NCBI RefSeq assembly: GCF_014681765.1
Contig: NZ_CP061501.1
Location: forward strand, 1 to 64,000
Source of the DNA: Roseicitreum antarcticum
GTDB lineage: Bacteria > Pseudomonadota > Alphaproteobacteria > Rhodobacterales > Rhodobacteraceae
Length of the DNA stretch: 64,000 bases
Direction of reading: 5' to 3'
Numbering within the stretch: the stretch's first letter is position 1; every line of letters starts with the position of its first letter. The position numbers were made by a program, and so were the translations under genes. The notes under the pieces were generated by a model. The model saw only the letters and a list, made by a program, of their open reading frames with translations. It had not been told where the DNA came from and did not search any database. Below are positions 44,548 through 53,901 of the stretch, in pieces.

Positions 44548-45360
44548 ATGATCGAATTTTCAAATGAGTTTTTTGGCCAGCCTGAACAGCAGGACCTGCA
44601 ACGCAGAGCGGACAGTATTTGGACCTTGGTCAGAAATGACCCGGTCTATTCCTGCCACGGCCGAGCGGTGGGTCTTAGCGCGCAGGACGACATCGATTTG
44701 GCGAAGCAAATCGCAATGGCGCGACTTCAGGGCGTTTGCATGGCCGAAGGAACGCCGATCGAAGTTGCCGACCTTCGGCGCGAAGGGCTTGAGCGGCATG
44801 GTCTGAAGACAGATCAGTTCGTCGACTGGCAAGGAGAAGCAGCATCGCTGGACGCCGCAGCCAAGGTTCTGGCTTCGCGCAACTTACCCGATGATCTCGA
44901 ACTCGTACATGTAGATGAGCAAACGCCAAGTGATGATTTGGCCAAATTGGATGCGCTCACAGAATCTTGCGGAGTCCTACTTCCTATGGGCTCGTTCATC
45001 CGCGGGCTGAGACGTCCGAGTGTATGCTTGTTCGCACGCGACCGTAGCGGAAATGTCGTCGCGGCGACTGCAGCGGTTGCGCAGTTTCATCCTGATCACC
45101 CGAAGGCCGACCAGGTATGGTGGGGGATGCTCGCGACGGATGAATCGCGGCGGGGCGGGGGGATTGCCCTGATCATGGGCGCAAATTCGATGCTTGCCAT
45201 GCGCGATCGCCATGGCTTTGGGTCTTTTTTCACCGGGGTGCGAGAAGGGAACACGCCTTCTGAATGCTTGTGTAGAAAATTGGGCTTGGCTCCAACTGAA
45301 TATGTACATCTCATGGCGATTGATCCGGGCGCATTCACAGCGGGTCGTTTGACCAAATAA
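44548..45360 (+). CDS. GNAT-like N-acetyltransferase
   Basis: A 270-residue protein. The C-terminal 150 residues look like a GNAT fold: VCLFARDRSGNVVAATAAVA, WWGMLATDESRRGGGIALIM with an acetyl-CoA loop-like RRGGGI, and CLCRKLGLAPTEYVHL. The N-terminal 120 residues are a separate helical part. Substrate unknown. No signal peptide. The codon pattern is less biased than in the plasmid block, so it may be a late arrival. Confidence 0.7.
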   Translation: MIEFSNEFFGQPEQQDLQRRADSIWTLVRNDPVYSCHGRAVGLSAQDDIDLAKQIAMARLQGVCMAEGTPIEVADLRREGLERHGLKTDQFVDWQGEAASLDAAAKVLASRNLPDDLELVHVDEQTPSDDLAKLDALTESCGVLLPMGSFIRGLRRPSVCLFARDRSGNVVAATAAVAQFHPDHPKADQVWWGMLATDESRRGGGIALIMGANSMLAMRDRHGFGSFFTGVREGNTPSECLCRKLGLAPTEYVHLMAIDPGAFTAGRLTK

Positions 45361-45748
45361 AGATTTCCTCGCGTTTTTGATAGTTGCGTCTGTTCCAAGT
45401 TGAGCGGCTTAAGCCGACATTCCCGAAGTTAATGCATACGGCAGCTCCGTCTAAGGTTTGTGGCTGCTGTCATCGCGAGATGCAGCGGCGACAAATCCGA
45501 CAAGGAGGAAAGCGCGGGCGGGTTTCGATATATTATGGGGATTGTGGGCTACGGCTGCGGTAACCGATGCGCGGGGCGACCGGTTGCATGACGACAGGCA
45601 GTTCGAATGTGTCGGTTCTCCCGGCCCGATTTGGCCAGTTGATCTCCCATCTCTCTGCCAAAAGCCTGATGCAGCTCAGATTTTAGCGAGGTGGCCGCAC
45701 CAACCGGTCCGGCGTCTGCGCAAGGAAGGGCCGGGTTTGCTCGATGTA
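45361..45748. other. Gap before the IS91 unit
   Basis: About 390 bases with no gene. The IS91 terminus probably lies here, but I could not define it; these elements have no inverted repeats. Confidence 0.45.
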
Positions 45749-46951
45749 TCATGCGGCGTCCTCCCATGGTGGCGCGCGGGACTTGGGTGTTTGTCCGCGT
45801 TTGAAGGTCTCTATGACGATCATGGCACCGCCGCACTTCGGGCAAGGCTGAGACTGGTCGCGCTCGTCAGTATCGACGGTCTGACCTTCATCGGCATTGT
45901 TATTGGCTTCCGCTTCAACTTCCAGCAACTTCCTGATCATCTTGATGCGTTCACGGCGAATGCCGTTTGCGAGGAAGCCTGTGTGGCGGATGCGATGGAA
46001 GCCGGAGGGCAAGACATGGGTCAGGAAGCGGCGGATGAACTCTGGCGTGCTCAGATGCATGATCCTCATCCGATCACCATGTTTGATACGGTAGTCTTTC
46101 CAGCGGAAAGCCACGGTGTCGGCATCGGCGCTGATCAGTCGATGATTTGAGATCGCCACGCGGTGCGTGTAACGGCTCAAGTATGCCAATACGGCCTCCG
46201 GTCCGCCGAAGGGTGGCTTGGCATAAACGACCCAGGCGGCTTTTCGCAGCGGGGCAAGGTGGGCCGCGAAGGTATCCGGGTCAGCCAACTTTGCCAGATC
46301 ACCGAAGAAGACCAGCTTGCCTGCCTTGTGCAACCGGATCAGACCTTCGAGGAACAAACGCCGAAACAGTCGCGACAGGACCTTCACCGGCAGGAAGAAC
46401 CCAGGTCTGCAGGCGGTCCAGCGGGCGCCGTCCGGCGATAGCCCACCGCCCGGCACAATGACATGGACATGGGGGTGATGGGTCATCGCAGACCCCCATG
46501 TGTGCAGCACGCTGGTCATGCCAATCTTTGCGCCAAGGTGTCTTGGATCAGCTGCGATGGTCAGCAGCGTCTGTGACGACGCCTTGAACAGCAGACCATA
46601 GACCGCTGCCTTGTTCTGATAGGCAATATCGGCGATCTGGGCTGGCAAGGTGAAGACCACATGGAAGTATTCGGCCGGTAACAGGTCTTCCATCCGCGCC
46701 TGCATCCAGCCCTGGGCTGCCGCGCCCTGACACTTTGGACAATGCCGGTTGCGACAGGAGTTATAGGCAACATGCTGATGATCGCATTTGGTACAGGCAG
46801 CGACATGCCCGCCAAGCGCTGCGGTCCGGCAAGCCTCGATAGCAGACATCACCTTCAACTGCGGCAGGTTAAGGTGTCCGGCGTGGTCCCGGCGATAGGC
46901 AGCACCATGGGCGCGGAAGATATCCGCGACCTCCAGTTTGGGGCGGGGCAT
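45749..46951 (-). CDS. IS91-family HUH transposase
   Basis: A 400-residue protein. N-terminal zinc-binding region: HVAACTKCDHQHVAYNSCRN, RHCPKCQG. The HUH motif is in MTHHPHVHVIVPGGG, and the catalytic tyrosine region is AVLAYLSRYTHRVAISNHRL. A second zinc knuckle (QPCPKCGGAMIVIE) is near the end. It nicks one strand and transposes by rolling circle, often carrying flanking genes. It seems complete. Confidence 0.92.
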   Translation of the reverse strand: MPRPKLEVADIFRAHGAAYRRDHAGHLNLPQLKVMSAIEACRTAALGGHVAACTKCDHQHVAYNSCRNRHCPKCQGAAAQGWMQARMEDLLPAEYFHVVFTLPAQIADIAYQNKAAVYGLLFKASSQTLLTIAADPRHLGAKIGMTSVLHTWGSAMTHHPHVHVIVPGGGLSPDGARWTACRPGFFLPVKVLSRLFRRLFLEGLIRLHKAGKLVFFGDLAKLADPDTFAAHLAPLRKAAWVVYAKPPFGGPEAVLAYLSRYTHRVAISNHRLISADADTVAFRWKDYRIKHGDRMRIMHLSTPEFIRRFLTHVLPSGFHRIRHTGFLANGIRRERIKMIRKLLEVEAEANNNADEGQTVDTDERDQSQPCPKCGGAMIVIETFKRGQTPKSRAPPWEDAA

Positions 46952-46963
46952 CGGAGCCGAGGT

Positions 46964-47836
46964 TTATCCGGCCCCAGCTTCCCTGCGCACCAGCAGATCA
47001 AGCGGGCTGGTGACGTCGCGGATCGTCTTGGTGGCCACCTGTGTGTAGATCGTCGTCGTTTCCAACTTGGCGTGCCCCAGCAGAACCTGAATGACCCGAA
47101 TGTCGGTTCCGCCCTCAAGCAGATGTGTGGCAAAGCTGTGCCGGAGCGTGTGAGGTGACACAGCCTTCTTGATCTCGGCAAAGTCGCAGGCTACCCCGAA
47201 AGCCCGATTGAACTGCCGCGTCGAGATCGGGTCGATGCGATTGCGACCCGGGAACATCCAGCCCCCTGGACGCGCTTCGCGGTAATAGTCGCGCAGAAGA
47301 TCCAACAGGCTTGGTGACAACATCACATGGCGGTCCTTGCCGCCCTTGCCCTGGTCCACCCGGATCAACATGCGGTCGCTGTCGATATCGCCAACCTTCA
47401 AATGCGTGACTTCACTCGCCCGCAACCCGCCACCATAGGCCACGCTGAACGCTGCCCGATACCTCAGCCCTGGTCCGGGCGCGGCTTCAAGAATACGCGC
47501 GACCTCTTCGGCGCTCAGCACCACCGGGATCTTCTTGGCGGCACGCTGATATCGCATATGCCGCTTCATCTCGGGGCGCGGACACGTCGTTGCAAAGAAG
47601 AAACTCAACACTGTCAGCCGGTTGTTGAAGGTCGGCGCACCAACTCCGCGTTCCTTCATATCCAGTTGAAACGCCCGCAATTCTTCTGGCGTGGCGCTAT
47701 CCGGCGCGTGCCCCAAGAAGAGGGTGAAATCGCGCATCCCTCGCAAATACATCGTCTGCGTCTTCGACTGCAGCCCTTTGATCCGCATGTCTTCGAGAAA
47801 CCGCTGGCGCAGCGCCGGTACATACTGGTCTGACAT
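46964..47836 (-). CDS. Tyrosine recombinase of the IS91-type unit
   Basis: A 290-residue XerC/D-like recombinase. N-terminal SAM-like domain with MRIKGLQSKTQTMYLRGMRD; catalytic Arg in AYGGGLRASEVTHL; the HxxR box in SPHTLRHSFATHLLEG; the distal His in LLGHAKLETT and Tyr in TIYTQV. It lies upstream of, and probably co-transcribed with, the HUH transposase. Its role may be to resolve circular intermediates. Confidence 0.92.
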   Translation of the reverse strand: MSDQYVPALRQRFLEDMRIKGLQSKTQTMYLRGMRDFTLFLGHAPDSATPEELRAFQLDMKERGVGAPTFNNRLTVLSFFFATTCPRPEMKRHMRYQRAAKKIPVVLSAEEVARILEAAPGPGLRYRAAFSVAYGGGLRASEVTHLKVGDIDSDRMLIRVDQGKGGKDRHVMLSPSLLDLLRDYYREARPGGWMFPGRNRIDPISTRQFNRAFGVACDFAEIKKAVSPHTLRHSFATHLLEGGTDIRVIQVLLGHAKLETTTIYTQVATKTIRDVTSPLDLLVRREAGAG

Positions 47837-48140
47837 TGAAACCTCCTATCGTCAGATTGAGAAGGTCCCAATCGTCCGACAGGTGCGTCAGTTCACCAAA
47901 TCGCTACGCTCCCATCAGCGCGCATCACCCGCCACAAGCGCCAATACCGCGAGAGCGGTTTCGTCCTTGTCGGCGAAGCAGACTTTCACTTCACTCCAAC
48001 CAATGGCCGCTTCTATGGTGTCGGTATGAATGGCCGTTCGGTCGACAAACACGCCCTCACTTGGATTGGGAATATACCTCGACTAACTTATGGGTGCTCA
48101 TTAACATTTGGTGGGGCATGACTTGATTGGAGATAGACAC
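47837..48140. other. Gap with an unrecognised coding scrap
   Basis: About 300 bases. A plus-strand frame ending at TGA 48119 reads RESGFVLVGEADFHFTPTNG and GRFYGVGMNGRSVDKHALTW, which looks like protein but has no start except ATG 48026. It may be the tail of a gene cut by the IS91 unit. Confidence 0.4.
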
Positions 48141-49541
48141 GTGTCGAGCAATGAGAAACGGCCGCTTAGTGACGACGACCGCATGGCTATGGTGGCAGCC
48201 GCGCAAGAGGCCGTGGCATATCGTGCTGGCCTCAACTCATCTACGGTCAAGCCGGAGTTGAGGCCTGCCGCTTTCGCATCACAGTTCGACACAACCCTTC
48301 CCCAACAAGGCGCATCTGCATCATCTGTGATCGACAACTTGATTGCCACTGCTGGCAAGGGTCTCCAAGGTCATGCATCCCCACGGTTTTTCGGCTATGT
48401 TTGTGGTGGATCTATGCCCGTTGGGGCGGCAGCGGATTTCCTTGTGACGTCGTGGGGACAGAACGCGGCTTCTTCATGGGAAAGTCCGTCTGCAGCTGTC
48501 ATCGAACAGACGGTGTGCCAATGGTGTCTAGAGCTTCTTGGCTTGCCTTTGGAGAGTGGGGTCGGAATTGTCTCAGGGGCCACGGTGGCAAATACCCAAG
48601 GTATAATTGCCGCGCGGGACACATTGCTGAAACGACAGGGGTGGGACGTTTATGAAAATGGTCTCTTCGGTGCGCCTGACGTTCCTGTCTTCTTAGGTGA
48701 TGCGGCCCATTCTGCGCCAATGGCTGGCGTACGCTACGCTGGGCTCGGGCTTGGTCGCGCGACACGCCTTGCAACAGATGATCAGGGCCGTATTCTCATC
48801 GACGCGCTTCGGTCAGCGCTGGCGACCTGCAAAAATCCTCCTTTAGTTATTCTTCAGGCGGGGCAGATCAACACCGGTGCTTTCGACCCGTTCGCGGAGG
48901 CTATTCCGTTGATCCACGAGGCAGGTGGCTGGGTGCATGTCGACGGTGCGTTCGGACTGTGGGCACATGCTGTGCCCGAATTGCGGGATCGTCTGGCAGG
49001 TGTAGATCGCGCAGACAGCTGGGCCGTCGATCTGCATAAATGGCTTAACGCTCCTTATGACGCAGGGCTTTGCATCGTGCGCGACCGCGCTGACCTCGTC
49101 TCCGCGATGAGCGCGCGCGGAGACTATTTGCCGGAGATCGGAGAAACCTGGGAGCCAAGTGAATCAACGCTCGAGCTAAGCCGCCGCGCGCGAGGCATTC
49201 CAAGTTATGCCATCATTAAACATCTGGGCGCCAAAGGTGTTCGCGCGATGATCGCGCATCATTGTGCATTGGCGACATATCTGGCGGATCGATTGGCCGC
49301 TGAGGCCGCCATCACGATCATGAATGACGTTGTGCTCAATCAGGTGGCCATAGCCTGCGAGACCGACGAAAAGACGACGACGGTGTTAAAGAGGATTCAA
49401 GAGAAGGCAATGGTTTATCCCAGTCATGGTGTTTGGCTGGGCCGTCAGATTATCCGTGTTTCGATCATCAACCATGCAACAGATTTCGCCGATATCGACA
49501 TTCTAATCGATGAAATTTTGGAGGCGTCTAGAGGCGTTTGA
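48141..49541 (+). CDS. Group II PLP-dependent decarboxylase
   Basis: A 466-residue aspartate-aminotransferase-fold enzyme. GTG 48141 (MSSNEKRPLSDDDR) is the likely start. Motifs: PRFFGYVCGGSMPVGAAADF, GIVSGATVANTQGIIAARD, VHVDGAFGLWAHA (Asp contacting the PLP nitrogen) and the Schiff-base lysine in WAVDLHKWLNAPYDAG. It is related to aromatic amino acid and glutamate decarboxylases; substrate cannot be decided. No linked transporter or regulator is visible. Confidence 0.88.
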   Translation: MSSNEKRPLSDDDRMAMVAAAQEAVAYRAGLNSSTVKPELRPAAFASQFDTTLPQQGASASSVIDNLIATAGKGLQGHASPRFFGYVCGGSMPVGAAADFLVTSWGQNAASSWESPSAAVIEQTVCQWCLELLGLPLESGVGIVSGATVANTQGIIAARDTLLKRQGWDVYENGLFGAPDVPVFLGDAAHSAPMAGVRYAGLGLGRATRLATDDQGRILIDALRSALATCKNPPLVILQAGQINTGAFDPFAEAIPLIHEAGGWVHVDGAFGLWAHAVPELRDRLAGVDRADSWAVDLHKWLNAPYDAGLCIVRDRADLVSAMSARGDYLPEIGETWEPSESTLELSRRARGIPSYAIIKHLGAKGVRAMIAHHCALATYLADRLAAEAAITIMNDVVLNQVAIACETDEKTTTVLKRIQEKAMVYPSHGVWLGRQIIRVSIINHATDFADIDILIDEILEASRGV

Positions 49542-49760
49542 TGATCGTCCAAACCAAGAAGAGTCGTTTTCAGGACCACGACAATAACTCAGGCACCCAA
49601 CGCAAAAACTAAGGCCAAACTGCATGAGTTTCCTGAAGCGGCCATTCGTGCAAGCTGCAAAATCCTGCAATGAGGGCTCTCCCGACACCTTCGCTGCGTT
49701 GGTCGGCGATGACCGGTTCGGAAAGGCCTGTCTCATTCGCGGCGGCTACACCAAGATCAG

Positions 49761-50570
49761 TTATGGTGCCCCGCTCGATCCCAACAGGGGCGTGCCGTCC
49801 AATGCCTGCCCAAAGGTAACCCAGACGATAGTCAGCCCCACGATTGCAGCAATCCAGACAGGGCCCCTCGCAAAAGAGGGCGTGACACGGTCGGAGAGCC
49901 ACCCAATGAAGGGAAGTGTCTGAATCAAGTGGGTTGCAAAGAAATGTGGGGCCCTCAAGTCGCCGCCAGTCGTCGACCAACCCACAATCGGCAATCCTGT
50001 GGCGTCCGTCAGATCGCCGCCCACCCAATGTCCGGTCGGGGTCAGTTGCATGCTGGACATCGCGCCAGCTGTAACAAGAGTGGCAAGCGTTCCTAGGGTT
50101 GCCCCAAGAACCACCCCCGTCCGCAGGCCCGGCCCGATCTCACTGCGGGCTCCACGCCAAATCGCGACGCCAATGATCACCGTTCCAATCATGACAACGA
50201 AAACGGCAGCCCCCATACCGTAGTAAGCGAATTCCTCCCAACGTGTGTCGCGGTTGAAATGGGAGGCGCGTCCCCGTGCCGCCTGCAGGGCGATGTAAAA
50301 CAGTTCCAGCAGAACGGCCGCACAGGTGACCGAAAGCGTCCAACGGATCGTGCGGCTTTTTTGAATGTCCGCTCGCAAGAAAGATATGAAAATCAATAGA
50401 GTCACGACATGGAGTGCGAAAGACACGTTGAACTTTGTAGGTTTGGTCCAGACCGATATGCCGTTAAGCGTCCTGCCATCGAAAATGCCAGCATTCAGAG
50501 TAAGGAACGTCATTGCCAAAAGAATAATGACAGTTAGTCGACCAAAGGAAGATGCTTTGGTTGTCTCCAT
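49761..50570 (-). CDS. Polytopic membrane protein, unknown family
   Basis: About 269 residues from ATG 50570 (METTKASSFGRLT); an upstream ATG at 50591 is possible. About six or seven hydrophobic segments, for example LTVIILLAMTFLTLNAG, ALHVVTLLIFISFL and VFVVMIGTVIIGVAIW. The conserved-looking loop GHWVGGDLTDATGLPIVGWS is followed by GGDLRAPHFFATH. It resembles a family of unassigned rhizobial and rhodobacterial membrane proteins. No transport or enzyme motif is seen. Confidence 0.65.
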   Translation of the reverse strand: METTKASSFGRLTVIILLAMTFLTLNAGIFDGRTLNGISVWTKPTKFNVSFALHVVTLLIFISFLRADIQKSRTIRWTLSVTCAAVLLELFYIALQAARGRASHFNRDTRWEEFAYYGMGAAVFVVMIGTVIIGVAIWRGARSEIGPGLRTGVVLGATLGTLATLVTAGAMSSMQLTPTGHWVGGDLTDATGLPIVGWSTTGGDLRAPHFFATHLIQTLPFIGWLSDRVTPSFARGPVWIAAIVGLTIVWVTFGQALDGTPLLGSSGAP

Positions 50571-50782
50571 ACGACGATTACTCCGGCTCAAATTCGACGG
50601 TCAAAACCCAATTTGATTCTATGTCCTGAACGCTTCGTAAAGCAAGCCTAAGCCCGGCCACTTCCCATCTGCGACACAAAAAGCGACCGTTCATAAATGG
50701 CGCAGCATCTGTCACTTCGGGCTCGTTCCTGCCGTTAGCTGCGCGACGCATGAACGTCAGCTATACGAGTCTCGTGCTGTTT

Positions 50783-51589
50783 TCACTGCACTGATACGGG
50801 CCGCAACATGTCATCGGTGTCCAATTTCAGGGCGCTGCGCCACAGGGGCGTCTTGAAGACGTGATGCACATGTTTGCCTTCGCGCTCTTCACGGGTCTGG
50901 ACAAGCAGCCCTGCCCATTCAAGTGGGTGCAAGACGCAAGATGAGAAGGTGGCCATTTCGCGCCATCCCGCAATGTCCCAATCATGTTCCTCGCCATAGA
51001 ACGCCGCGAACAACGCGCCTTCGGTTGTCCCGTGATCTGCCTCGACGTTGATCACGTTCATCCAGACATCCCACTTGCCGAATGGACGATCCTCAAAGCG
51101 CGCATAGGACGCGTGATCGATCTGGAGAATGAAGAAGGGGACCAGTTCAGCGAATAGCTTCCCCGGTGTCTGTGCCAGTTCCGTACCGCGCTTGGTCAGC
51201 CGGAATTCATCTTTGAAGTGCCGCCCCAAGCGCAAGGTGATTAAGAGGAAATGCAGGAGCTCGAGCGGCGGGAACTCGTATTCGTTAATGACTTTGTTGT
51301 AGCGGAACATCTCCTCCGCGCTGCTGCCGGGCCAGTCAAAATGCTCAACCGCCCAATGCACGAAGACGCGCTTGAACGCCTTGGTCTTTGTCAAACCAAT
51401 GGCCTCGTGCTCCTGCGCGTACTGCAGCGTTAACAGCGCCGCCCGCAGCAACGGCGAGTGCTTTAGGTCAGGGTGGTCATTAGAGAGAGTGCGGAATTTG
51501 ATCATGACGGAATGCTGCCACAAGGTTTTCGGGCAGGCCAGATCCAAAAAGGCCACCTGTTTGAGGGGGGACTCGTCAAACGTTGACAA
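50783..51589 (-). CDS. Hypothetical cytosolic protein beside the tRNA-fMet site
   Basis: A 268-residue protein (or 240 from the internal ATG 51505, MIKFRTLSNDHPD). Helix-rich with AALLTLQYAQEHEAIGLTKT, KRVFVHWAVEHFDWPGSSAEEM and HPLEWAGLLVQTREEREGKH; it could contain a winged helix. I do not recognise it. It lies on the host side of the island junction. Confidence 0.65.
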   Translation of the reverse strand: MSTFDESPLKQVAFLDLACPKTLWQHSVMIKFRTLSNDHPDLKHSPLLRAALLTLQYAQEHEAIGLTKTKAFKRVFVHWAVEHFDWPGSSAEEMFRYNKVINEYEFPPLELLHFLLITLRLGRHFKDEFRLTKRGTELAQTPGKLFAELVPFFILQIDHASYARFEDRPFGKWDVWMNVINVEADHGTTEGALFAAFYGEEHDWDIAGWREMATFSSCVLHPLEWAGLLVQTREEREGKHVHHVFKTPLWRSALKLDTDDMLRPVSVQ

Positions 51590-51614
51590 GGCGTTGACAA
51601 GTACCGCGCAAGCA

Positions 51615-51641
51615 AAAGCCCGACTGATTAGGTCGGGCTTT
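51615..51641 (-). terminator. Intrinsic terminator downstream of the tRNA-fMet 3' piece
   Basis: AAAGCCCGAC (51615-51624) pairs perfectly with GTCGGGCTTT (51632-51641), loop of 7. It lies 25 bases beyond the tRNA 3' end, where the original tRNA transcript would terminate. Confidence 0.8.
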
Positions 51642-51666
51642 AAGCGTTTGATTTAGCGTTGTTTTT

Positions 51667-51713
51667 TGGTTGCGGGAGTAGGATTTGAACCTACGACCTT
51701 CAGGTTATGAGCC
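51667..51713 (-). other. att core: 3' part of a tRNA-fMet gene (47 bp)
   Basis: Read on the minus strand from 51713, GGCTCATAACCTGAAGGTCG continues through TAGGTTCAAATCCTA to CTCCCGCAACCA. This is the anticodon loop (CAU), variable loop, T arm, acceptor strand and CCA of an initiator tRNA. The 5' half is absent: beyond 51713 the sequence is unrelated. A lone tRNA 3' half next to a tyrosine integrase is the usual scar of island integration. The orientation says the island lies to the right. Confidence 0.88.
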
Positions 51714-52122
51714 TATGGACCCAGATTTTCACTAATCTTTTCAATTCAGTAGCTTAGCCTACAAGCCTTTGAAATCGCAAAACCTGATGGTCGTCGTTCG
51801 ATGGAGATGCACGGATTTCGAAGGATTGTCGCGGGTTGGAGCGGACCAAAACTGCATACATGGGTTGAGGTGGCGTTGAGGTGGACAGGACGATTCTGAT
51901 CTAAGCATAATCATACAGCATGCTGCCGCAGCGCATTTGACCCTCGTCTTTCCCTCGGGCGATTGAACGGACGGAGGCACCGTCAAATCCTTCACATTCG
52001 AGTGGTCTTACGTACTCAGACTTTGAGAGACCGCCCCGATCAGACCCGGTAGGCAGCCGCGTGGCTTCTTGCTCAAGTTGTGCTTTTTCCTATACACTTG
52101 CACAGAAATGAGGAGACCGCTT
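51714..52122. other. Island left-end non-coding segment
   Basis: About 410 bases between the att core and the SIR2 gene. No convincing gene. Moderately AT-rich, unlike the host side. Confidence 0.5.
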
Positions 52123-53691
52123 GTGACAGACATCACCGAACAGTTGACAAAACTCTTAGGCGACAACGCAGGTGCTCCATTCTTGTTTGTCGGATCGGGT
52201 TTTTCGCGCAGATACATCGGTCTTCCTCAGTGGGACGAGCTCCTTGCGAGCTTCTGTGGCGAAATTCGTGAATTCGGTTATTATGCGTCACAAGCCAACA
52301 ACGACCTTCCAAGCGCCGCAAGCCTCATGGCGAAGGATTTTAACGAGGTTTGGTGGAATTCAGAAAACTATGCAGCCTCCAGAGCGAGCAATAAGGCAAT
52401 CGTTCGCGAATATGCTTCCGCTCTGAAAGTTGAAATCGCAGCATACCTGACCCGTCAATCTTACACACGCGTCCCTGATGAATCTCTCGCAAGGGAGCTT
52501 GCAGCAATACCGCGACTGAACGTTGACGGAATAATAACCACAAATTGGGATATATTTCTTGAGGAGCTTTTCCCCGACTATAAGGTGTTTATTGGCCAAG
52601 AGGAATTGCTATTCTCTAATCCGCAATCTGTAGCGGAGATTTATAAGATTCATGGTTGCGCAAGCCAACCAAATAGCCTTGTGCTGACCCAAGAAGATTA
52701 TGATAGGTTTGAAGCAAAGAATGCATACCTTGCAGCCAAGTTGATCACTATATTTATTGAGCACCCGGTCATCTTCATGGGATACAGCTTAGGTGACAAG
52801 AATATTCAAAGCATAATCTCGTCAATTGTAAGCTGCTTGAGCCAAGACAAACTCGACAAGTTTGGCAGAAATCTTATTTTTCTGCAGCGGTGCAGTCAAA
52901 ATGAGCCGGGAGGCTTTCAACCATCGATGATGGCCATTGGCGAGACCAATCTGAACATTACCGTGATTAAGACAAATGATTTCACGGAAGTGTTTGATGC
53001 GATTGAAACAACTAAAAGGAAAATTCCTTCGCGGATCCTGCGCTACTGTAAAGAGCAAATGTACGACTTAGTTCGCGACACGGAATCTCATGGAAAGCTG
53101 GCGGTTGTCGATATTGATCAGATTGAGAATAAAGACGATATTGAATTTGTCGTTGGAGTTGGAGTCGCCGGCCTTCACGAGAAGATTACACAAAAGGGAT
53201 ATCAGGGAATTTCCTTGGATGAAGTGTTTGATGATATTTTAGCACCTTCTTCTAAGTTCAATTCCGACGATCTTCTGAGTGGCGTGTATCCATCACTTCT
53301 CAGACGCCCAAATAAATACATACCTGTTTATCGATACCTCCGCCAATCTGGTATTGACAGTATTACGGCCCTGAAATCATCGAAGCACGGCTCTATTGAG
53401 GGTCTTATTCGGCGCTCCCAATCTGGACGATTGGCGGGATACCAGGGGCAATATGACAGGATTTGCGTAGGAAAATCCACGCAGGAGATCATTGATCTGG
53501 TTACGCCACAAAAGGCGTCAATCCTTCTCCAGTTTCAAAATGACGACCAGATTGACATGGATGCGCTCCACACATTTTTGATTGCAAATCGAGAGAAGTT
53601 CAACTCCGAGAACTCAACCTACTCAAGTTATTTCAGAAAGCTGGCCTGCCTGTTTGATCGGCTGAAGTTTGGATTCCCCCTAACCGAGTGA
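52123..53691 (+). CDS. SIR2-family NAD-binding protein, probable anti-phage effector
   Basis: A 522-residue protein. GTG 52123 is the best start, with GAGGAG 7 bases upstream. The SIR2_2-type domain spans about 1-270: FLFVGSGFSRRY (NAD loop, about 24), IITTNWDIFLEELFPDY (about 140), EIYKIHGCASQP (about 175) and HPVIFMGYSLGDKNI. The C-terminal 250 residues are helical and unassigned. SIR2 proteins of this sort deplete NAD+ when phage infects. The gene is strikingly AT-rich compared with its neighbours and is the first gene inside the island. No HerA or other partner is present. Confidence 0.85.
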   Translation: MTDITEQLTKLLGDNAGAPFLFVGSGFSRRYIGLPQWDELLASFCGEIREFGYYASQANNDLPSAASLMAKDFNEVWWNSENYAASRASNKAIVREYASALKVEIAAYLTRQSYTRVPDESLARELAAIPRLNVDGIITTNWDIFLEELFPDYKVFIGQEELLFSNPQSVAEIYKIHGCASQPNSLVLTQEDYDRFEAKNAYLAAKLITIFIEHPVIFMGYSLGDKNIQSIISSIVSCLSQDKLDKFGRNLIFLQRCSQNEPGGFQPSMMAIGETNLNITVIKTNDFTEVFDAIETTKRKIPSRILRYCKEQMYDLVRDTESHGKLAVVDIDQIENKDDIEFVVGVGVAGLHEKITQKGYQGISLDEVFDDILAPSSKFNSDDLLSGVYPSLLRRPNKYIPVYRYLRQSGIDSITALKSSKHGSIEGLIRRSQSGRLAGYQGQYDRICVGKSTQEIIDLVTPQKASILLQFQNDDQIDMDALHTFLIANREKFNSENSTYSSYFRKLACLFDRLKFGFPLTE

Positions 53692-53800
53692 CTGCGTGTT
53701 CGGCGGTTGGGGCCAACATTTGATTTTGGGTACGCTGCACAGCTGCCTGTTCCGCGCCTAGGGAAGCGAGCTCTCGCCACCGGAACGCCCAACCCCTCCC

Positions 53801-53827
53801 CAATTCCGGTCTCCGCCTGCATTCCGG
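53801..53827. repeat. 27-bp direct repeat, copy 1 (upstream of integrase)
   Basis: Begins CAATTCCGGTCTCCGCCT and ends TTCCGG. Copy 2 at 57260-57286 matches 23 of 27 bases. Each copy lies within about 100 bases upstream of a recombination gene (integrase and excisionase-like). Confidence 0.6.
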
Positions 53828-53901
53828 CCCTGTCGCCATGCTTAGCTTGATATGGGCGCGAATCTACGCCTCATGTCGGACGGGCAGATGGGGAGCAATC
53901 C

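Larger units (their letters stand above)
45749..47836 (-). mobile_element. IS91-family unit with tyrosine recombinase
   Basis: Two minus-strand genes 12 bases apart: a tyrosine recombinase (47836-46964) followed by a Y-transposase of the HUH superfamily (46951-45749). This gene pair is a recognised variant of IS91-like rolling-circle elements. Coordinates given are gene limits; the true ori and ter ends are outside and not identified. Confidence 0.75.

Noticed and set aside
51667-51713. A functional tRNA gene
   Set aside because: Only the part from the anticodon region to CCA is present; the acceptor 5' strand and D arm are missing.
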